Assembly: GCF_937936435.1 (NCBI RefSeq)
Contig: NZ_CALDDG010000059.1
Span: 1-19,543, forward strand
Direction: 5' to 3'
Origin: an uncultured Sulfuricurvum sp.
GTDB taxonomy: Bacteria; Campylobacterota; Campylobacteria; Campylobacterales; Sulfurimonadaceae
DNA length: 19,543 nucleotides
Shown one piece after another: positions 14,651 to 19,543 of the stretch. The notes under the pieces are model-generated. The model did not search any database, was not told the origin of the DNA, and saw nothing but the letters and a program-made list of their open reading frames with translations. Positions within the stretch are counted from its first letter, which is position 1, and each line of letters opens with the position of its first letter. A program made the translations under genes and the position numbers.

Positions 14651-15829
14651 TTAGCGCAGTACATGTCCTACGAATTTGGCCATGTTACCTAATATAGTGC
14701 CCCCTCTGCGAAAGCCGAGGCCACATCCCTCATAGGCGAAGAATACCCCCGCTTGATAGTTGTTTCCATGGATATCTTTGGGAAATTCGACGTATTCTTG
14801 ATAAATCGGTTTAAAATTGCCGTAAGGACCGTCATTGGCTTCGATCGTTTCGCCTGATGAACCGATAATGCGGACATTAGCCCCCTCACGGCCGAACATC
14901 CGTTTCTCAACTTGTTGGATTCCTTTAATCGGTTCGAAAGAGGTTTTGAGCAGATAAGGTGAATCGGGAAACAGATCACAGAGAATCTTCATCATCCCTT
15001 TTGATTGAAAGAGCAGGGTATAGGCGGGATTGAGGATGATCGCTCTTTGATTATTCATAATGGTAGAGAGCAATGTCGCAAGTTCCGGCTCTTCGATCGC
15101 GATATCTTCCCATGGATAGAGTTTGAACCAATATTCATAAGGGGTGTCTTCGCTGTCGTAAATCCCCTCATCGTCGAATTTGACGCCGCCGAGCGGTTCA
15201 AATCCGGTATCGAATCCTGCATCGTTTGCCATTTGCTGTAATAAGCGAACGGTTTGTTCTTCTTCGATATTTCCGCTGACGGAGCTAAAAAGAATCTTCC
15301 ATCCGTCATAATATTTTTCGAACAATTCAGGGTGCTCAAAGAGGGTAACAAGGCGGCGAAAATTATCGCTGATCGCTTGATAGACATTGTTGAATTGCCG
15401 ATCTTCATCCATTTTATTATGTTTGAGAAGTGCCCACTGCAAGAGAGCCGTTTCAAAAAGGGCAGTCGGAGTGTCGGCATTGAATTCGATGAGCTTGATC
15501 GGTTTCCCGTCAATGCCTCCGGCAAGGTCAAAGCGACCATACAGATGCCAATGGACATCGTTTTCCCAGCTTTTTTTGATAGCGTCGATGAGGTTGAAAG
15601 GGATTCCAAGCTCAAAAAAGAGGTTATGATCGATAACGTGCTGTGCTGCGGCCGCATACATGTCGTAGAGTTCATTGACTGCCGTATAATAAGCCTCAGC
15701 CTCTTTATCGCTGACGGCGACGAGTTCATCGGCGATGTATTTGCTCTCATCACTATCGGTATGCCAGATAAATCCTATCTCTTCTAAAACTGCATCGCTT
15801 ATCGGATTGATTTTTTCCAATACTACCAT
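14651..15829 (-). CDS. Glutathionylspermidine synthase-family ATP-grasp enzyme (YgiC-like)
   Basis: A 392-residue protein of the GSP-synthase pre-ATP-grasp/ATP-grasp family, similar in length to E. coli YgiC (about 386). Conserved segments are HLYGRFDLAGG (about 95-105), IEFNADTPTALFE (114-126), and KRMFGREGANVRI (309-321), the region that binds nucleotide. No N-terminal amidase domain is present, so it is the synthetase-like half only; the real substrate of YgiC-type enzymes is not settled. The start at 15829 is chosen because the GGAGG ribosome site is made from the last glycine codons of the lipoprotein gene upstream. It converges on the GGDEF-EAL gene with only 5 nt between stops. Last gene of the carB-led run. 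Confidence 0.88.
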   Translation of the reverse strand: MVVLEKINPISDAVLEEIGFIWHTDSDESKYIADELVAVSDKEAEAYYTAVNELYDMYAAAAQHVIDHNLFFELGIPFNLIDAIKKSWENDVHWHLYGRFDLAGGIDGKPIKLIEFNADTPTALFETALLQWALLKHNKMDEDRQFNNVYQAISDNFRRLVTLFEHPELFEKYYDGWKILFSSVSGNIEEEQTVRLLQQMANDAGFDTGFEPLGGVKFDDEGIYDSEDTPYEYWFKLYPWEDIAIEEPELATLLSTIMNNQRAIILNPAYTLLFQSKGMMKILCDLFPDSPYLLKTSFEPIKGIQQVEKRMFGREGANVRIIGSSGETIEANDGPYGNFKPIYQEYVEFPKDIHGNNYQAGVFFAYEGCGLGFRRGGTILGNMAKFVGHVLR

Positions 15830-15830
15830 A

Positions 15831-16409
15831 TCAACCTCCGAAAGTTCCGCTTGAGCTTGTGCTTTTTGCACCTGCATTACCGAAGAAACTTTTTTTCTGG
15901 GAAGTCGCTGTCCCCGTTGAACCCATATTCCCACCTGAACGGTGATAAGCTGAACGATTAGAAGCATCCTGGTTTTTACGGAAGTTGGTATTGTTCATTA
16001 AGGCATTTCCGATCATATTCCCCAGCAAAGCACCGCCGGCAGCCGCAAGAATCGTGCCGCCGAGTCCCATCCCTTCGCCTTGCGGTTCGGAGTTGAGTTC
16101 GGATTTTCCTTCCTGCATTTTTTTGTATTCCTGATCGGCCAACTCTTTCATTTCGGCTTCGCTCATGACCCGTTCGTGCACGGTACCGTTCTCGTCGGTA
16201 GAGCGGATGATCGCATGGCTTGGGCCGGTTGTCGGTACCTCTTCGACGACGACAAATTTTCCGTTAGGCTGCTGTTCAACAACCAAAAAACGATTTTGGG
16301 GCTCTTGCTGAGCCTCTTCCTGAGAGCCTTGGCATCCGCTAAGGGCACTGATAAGCGCAGCGCTCATAGCTCCTAAAAATACGGTATTGGCACTCACAAT
16401 ATGTTTCAT
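15831..16409 (-). CDS. UPF0323-type lipoprotein with glycine zipper
   Basis: A 192-residue lipoprotein: signal peptide with lipobox LSGC, lipidated cysteine at 26. A beta-rich part (RFLVVEQQPNGKFVVVEEVPT, 40-60) is followed by an acidic helix and a glycine-zipper-like segment (GLGGTILAAAGGALLGNMIGNAL, about 115-137), then a serine/glycine-rich tail ending FGG. This layout matches the UPF0323 lipoprotein family of Helicobacter and Campylobacter. It sits directly upstream of the YgiC-like enzyme, paralleling E. coli ygiB-ygiC. It overlaps the membrane protein gene upstream by 4 nt (ATGA) and has AAGGAGA as its ribosome site. Confidence 0.85.
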   Translation of the reverse strand: MKHIVSANTVFLGAMSAALISALSGCQGSQEEAQQEPQNRFLVVEQQPNGKFVVVEEVPTTGPSHAIIRSTDENGTVHERVMSEAEMKELADQEYKKMQEGKSELNSEPQGEGMGLGGTILAAAGGALLGNMIGNALMNNTNFRKNQDASNRSAYHRSGGNMGSTGTATSQKKSFFGNAGAKSTSSSGTFGG

Positions 16410-16843
16410 TTATTCTCCTTGGGTAAAGTGATAAGACGCTGTAAATCGGTATCGTAAAAATAAAGCTGGCTACGGTCGGTATAGATAATGTCTCCGCGAT
16501 AGGTATATGGGGGTACTTTGATCTCGATATTGGTTTGGCGAAACAAAGCATTACCTATTTTCATCCCCGCAGAAGGGACTAAAGGTGCCGCACTGAACAA
16601 AAACAGGAGGCTTAGTACGATTGCAGCGGATTTGACGCTTTTGCGATAGATCGTAATCCATCCGATAAAAAGTGAAAATAGGATAAATAGGGGCGCGTTT
16701 TGGTTGTCGACGAAAAAGGGGTTGAAATAGACATCTAAGCGGTACGCATCGACGTAGTGAAGCTTCAACCCTAAAAATAGGATAAAGTCTAATATAAACG
16801 TAAAAAATACCCCGGTTAAAATGGCTTGTATCGCTTTTATCAT
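16406..16843 (-). CDS. Conserved hypothetical membrane protein
   Basis: A 145-residue protein with three hydrophobic helices (about 5-28, 48-66, 70-90) and a C-terminal soluble domain of about 50 residues (VPPYTYRGDIIYTDRSQLYFYDT...). I recognise no family. It has a strong AAGGAGA ribosome site within the end of the gene before it, overlaps that gene by 4 nt (ATGA) and the lipoprotein gene by 4 nt. The tail may face the periplasm if the N-terminus is inside, but topology is uncertain. Confidence 0.78.
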   Translation of the reverse strand: MIKAIQAILTGVFFTFILDFILFLGLKLHYVDAYRLDVYFNPFFVDNQNAPLFILFSLFIGWITIYRKSVKSAAIVLSLLFLFSAAPLVPSAGMKIGNALFRQTNIEIKVPPYTYRGDIIYTDRSQLYFYDTDLQRLITLPKENK

Positions 16844-17271
16844 CGGATTCTCCTTCGTCTGACCCGTCCGAGCTTGTAGATATGCGATGCACTCAGTTCT
16901 TGCAGGCCGCGGCTGTCTTCGATGACCCGATCAGACCGATCGAAACAAAACGTATTGTCAAAACTTCCGCCGCTGGGATTGGCTGATGTTGAATAGAGCC
17001 ATCCGTAAGGCTGAATCAAACGGGCGTGTTCGGTATCGCCGACATATCGAAAGGCTTGATTTTTGACGATGAAGGTGGTTTTACGCGCATGACGTACAAC
17101 CCCTCTAAAATAAAGGGGAATACGTATCGCATTGCGCAGGGTGGAAAATTCGGAGTAGACTTTCAAAAAAGGCTTGTTTCCTTCCCGCATTTTCACCTCC
17201 TCCAAACGTTCTGCGTTCTGGGAGAGAAAACCGACGGTAGTATCGGTTTGGGCGAGAAGGATCTTTTTCAT
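16840..17271 (-). CDS. Short Sua5/YrdC-family protein
   Basis: A 143-residue protein of the Sua5/YciO/YrdC/YwlC superfamily, whose main members make threonylcarbamoyl-AMP for the tRNA t6A modification. It shows the start motif AQTDTTVGFL, the basic motif VKMREGNKPFLKV (K-x-R-x3-KP) and STSANPSG (about 92-99). It is clearly shorter than the usual 180-210 residues: the central WPGPxT region is missing or altered. The C-terminus is strongly basic (GRVRRRRIR), which suggests RNA binding. Whether it replaces or supplements a full-length TsaC cannot be told here. It starts 3 nt after the carB stop. Confidence 0.75.
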   Translation of the reverse strand: MKKILLAQTDTTVGFLSQNAERLEEVKMREGNKPFLKVYSEFSTLRNAIRIPLYFRGVVRHARKTTFIVKNQAFRYVGDTEHARLIQPYGWLYSTSANPSGGSFDNTFCFDRSDRVIEDSRGLQELSASHIYKLGRVRRRRIR

Positions 17272-17274
17272 TTC

Positions 17275-19543
17275 TTAGGAGATAAGATAGTCTTGGATCG
17301 CATGCGGTGCCATCCAGTTGTCATCTTGCATATGCCCCATCGCTTCGATAGCGGCACGGGCGGCACTGAGCGTCGTAAAATACGGGATTCCCATCCGCAA
17401 AACGATTTGGCGGATTTGTTCGGCATCTTTTTTCGACGTTTTATTATCGGAGGTATTGATTGCCAGAGAAATTCCGCCGTTTTTCATGATATCTTCGATA
17501 TTCGGACGGCCTTCGCTGATTTTAAGAACCGCTTCGCACGGGATGCCGGCTTCTTCTATCGCTTTTTGGGTTCCGCGGGTTGCTACGAGTTTAAATCCTT
17601 GTGCATGAAGACCGCGTGCGATTTCCGGTGCATGAGCTTTATCCATCTCGATAAAGGATAGGAAACAGGTTCCCGATGTCGGGATTTTATTTCCGGCAGC
17701 AAGCTGGCTTTTGGCAAAACTGATCCCGAAGTTTTCGCTGATTCCCATAACTTCACCCGTAGACTTCATTTCAGGTGAAAGGACTAAATCGGCACCGTAG
17801 AGTTTGTTGAACGGGAATACGGCCTCTTTGATCGCTACGTGTCCTTTGAGACGCGGTTTCAATAGCCCGTCGGCTTCCATGACGATATTGTAATTGTCAT
17901 AGAATGCAAGAGCGCCGCGTAAGCTGTCACCCAGCATAACGCGGGTAGCAACTTTGGCTAACGGCATACCGGTCGCTTTGGAAACGAACGGTACGGTACG
18001 TGACGCACGCGGGTTTACTTCGATCAAATAAACTTCGTTTTGATAGATCGCGTATTGGATATTCAAAAGACCGATAACACCCAGACCCAATGCGATTTTT
18101 TTCGTTTGTTGTTCAACTTGAGCCAGAATATCTGCACTGAGGCTGACAGGAGGAAGTGAACACGCACTGTCTCCCGAGTGGATTCCCGCCTCTTCGATGT
18201 GCTGCATGACAGAGCCGATGTAGACTTCTGTCCCGTCACTGATCGCATCGACATCCAGCTCAACCGCTTGATCGAGGAACTTATCGACGAGAACCGGAGA
18301 ATCGTTGCTTACGGATACGGCCACATCCATATAGGTGCGGAGTTCGTCTTCGTTGTAAACGATACGCATCGCACGTCCGCCCAAAACGTATGAAGGTCGT
18401 ACAAGTACCGGATAGCCGAGTTTTTCGGCAATCTCGAATGCACCCTCTTTGGTCATTGAAAGTCCGTTTTCAGGTTGTTTTAGCCCTTGTTCGATGACGA
18501 ATGCCGAGAATTTTTCGCGGTTTTCGGCCAAGTCGATCACTTCTGCCGAAGTACCGGCGATTTTAGCACCGATAGCATGAAGGCCGTTTGCCAGTTTAAG
18601 CGGCGTTTGTCCTCCGAAGTGAACGATAATGCCGTCCGGTTGTTCCGCTTCGACGATAGAACGGACGTGTTCGAAATCGATCGGTTCGAAATAAAGAACG
18701 TCAGAGGTATCGTAGTCGGTAGAAACGGTTTCCGGGTTACAGTTGACCATGATTGTCTCGATCCCCATCTCTTTGAGGGCGAATGAGGCGTGGACACAAC
18801 AGTAGTCGAATTCGATCCCTTGCCCGATACGGTTTGGTCCGCCGCCGAGAATCATCACTTTTTTCTTGTCGCTTTGACGCGGTGCCTGAAGTCCCAAACG
18901 GGTAATATTAGTAGTTGAATACAGATACGGTGTCAGTGAACCGAACTCTGCCGCACAGGTATCGACTTCGTTGTACTCGAATGCGATATTTAAAGCTTTG
19001 CGGGCATTGTAAACATCGATCTCTTTTGCGCTACCGCCGTTTTGGGTAATAAGGCGCGCGATATTTTTATCGGAGAACCCTTCGGTTTTGAGACGACGAA
19101 GCTGTGCTTCATTACTGAGAGTTGCCGCAGTAATTGTTTTTTCCTGAGCGATAATCTCTTCGATTTGGATCAAGAACCATGGATCGATTTTAGAGAGTTC
19201 GAATACCTCTTCTTTGGAAAGTCCCATACGGAAACCTTGTCCTACGTAGAGGATACGTTCCGCATTCGGACGGCGGATTTCGTGTTTGACAAATTCGAGA
19301 TCGGCATCGATCGGATCAAAACCGCTAAGACCTGTTTCAAGTGAACAGAGTGCTTTTTGAACCGATTCTTTGAATGTTCGTCCGATTGCCATTGCTTCAC
19401 CGACCGATTTCATACTGGTGGTTAGCGTTGATTCCGCTTCGGGGAATTTCTCAAACGTAAAGCGCGGTACTTTGGTAACGATGTAGTCGATAACCGGCTC
19501 AAATGCCGCAGGGGTTCCGGTGATGTCATTGGTGATCTCATCG
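17275..19543 (-). CDS. carB: Carbamoyl-phosphate synthase large subunit (partial, N-terminus outside window)
   Basis: CarB makes carbamoyl phosphate from glutamine-derived ammonia, bicarbonate and ATP for pyrimidine and arginine synthesis. The reading frame runs to the window edge; codons from 19542 read DEITNDITGTPAAFEPVIDYI and join without a break to the MKSVGEAMAIGRTFKES segment, so the Met at 19413 is internal. About 755 of some 1,080 codons are present: the end of the first half, the oligomerisation domain, the second ATP-grasp (KKKVMILGGGPNRIGQGIEFDYC; VRPSYVLGGRAM; EVNPRASRTVPFVSK) and the C-terminal MGS-like regulatory domain (LAINTSDNKTSKKDA). It heads the run of five close-packed minus-strand genes. 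Confidence 0.97.
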   Translation of the reverse strand, partial: DEITNDITGTPAAFEPVIDYIVTKVPRFTFEKFPEAESTLTTSMKSVGEAMAIGRTFKESVQKALCSLETGLSGFDPIDADLEFVKHEIRRPNAERILYVGQGFRMGLSKEEVFELSKIDPWFLIQIEEIIAQEKTITAATLSNEAQLRRLKTEGFSDKNIARLITQNGGSAKEIDVYNARKALNIAFEYNEVDTCAAEFGSLTPYLYSTTNITRLGLQAPRQSDKKKVMILGGGPNRIGQGIEFDYCCVHASFALKEMGIETIMVNCNPETVSTDYDTSDVLYFEPIDFEHVRSIVEAEQPDGIIVHFGGQTPLKLANGLHAIGAKIAGTSAEVIDLAENREKFSAFVIEQGLKQPENGLSMTKEGAFEIAEKLGYPVLVRPSYVLGGRAMRIVYNEDELRTYMDVAVSVSNDSPVLVDKFLDQAVELDVDAISDGTEVYIGSVMQHIEEAGIHSGDSACSLPPVSLSADILAQVEQQTKKIALGLGVIGLLNIQYAIYQNEVYLIEVNPRASRTVPFVSKATGMPLAKVATRVMLGDSLRGALAFYDNYNIVMEADGLLKPRLKGHVAIKEAVFPFNKLYGADLVLSPEMKSTGEVMGISENFGISFAKSQLAAGNKIPTSGTCFLSFIEMDKAHAPEIARGLHAQGFKLVATRGTQKAIEEAGIPCEAVLKISEGRPNIEDIMKNGGISLAINTSDNKTSKKDAEQIRQIVLRMGIPYFTTLSAARAAIEAMGHMQDDNWMAPHAIQDYLIS

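Noticed and set aside
15254..15787. Long open frames opposite the YgiC-like gene, and another on its own strand at 15055-15753
   Set aside because: Both are shadows of the well-supported GSP-synthase family frame; their translations have no family features.
1..19543. CRISPR arrays, insertion sequences, tRNA or rRNA genes, prophage
   Set aside because: Read for regular repeats, transposase motifs and cloverleaf patterns; none were found. The region appears to be ordinary chromosome.

Overview
The window looks like a chromosomal stretch of a flagellated member of the Campylobacterota (Epsilonproteobacteria), probably a free-living Sulfuricurvum/Sulfurimonas-type organism. Three things point there: the gene order flgI-flgJ-flgM-flgN-flgK with a FlgJ that lacks a muramidase domain, a UPF0323-type lipoprotein, and a GGAA-type sigma-54 promoter plus a sigma-28 box in front of flagellar genes. 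The genus is an inference from protein style; no 16S or tRNA gene is present. Gene density is very high, many genes overlap by 1-13 nt, and the longest gene-free gap is about 180 bp.

Layout. (1) 1-465: the C-terminal end of a GGDEF diguanylate cyclase cut by the window edge. (2) 605-1867, minus: murA alone, with a -10 box and a likely terminator. (3) 1953-4574, plus: a tight five-gene run of a hypothetical protein, a four-helix membrane protein, an ExoX-like 3'-5' exonuclease, a small protein with a faint receiver-like look, and rsmD. (4) 4625-8597, plus: a flagellar block opened by a sigma-54 promoter (flgI, flgJ) with an internal sigma-28 promoter before flgM, flgN and flgK; an orphan OppC-like permease gene overlaps the flgK stop codon. 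(5) 9399-12549, minus: a three-gene coupled operon of a LuxI/GNAT-like acyl synthase, a TonB-dependent receptor and a YfiR-like periplasmic protein, divergent from (6) 12732-14645, plus: a membrane HAMP protein with a degenerate GGDEF (GSDEF) and an apparently intact EAL domain. (7) 14651-19543, minus: carB (5' end outside the window), a short Sua5/YrdC-like protein, a membrane protein, a UPF0323-type lipoprotein and a glutathionylspermidine-synthase-family ATP-grasp enzyme, all overlapping or nearly touching.

The most interesting region is 9399-14645. A possible acyl-signal synthase, an outer-membrane receptor, a YfiR-like periplasmic regulator and a YfiN-like c-di-GMP enzyme sit together around one AT-rich divergent promoter region. 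This could be a self-contained signal synthesis, uptake and c-di-GMP response module. The parts are read from sequence; the circuit is inferred.
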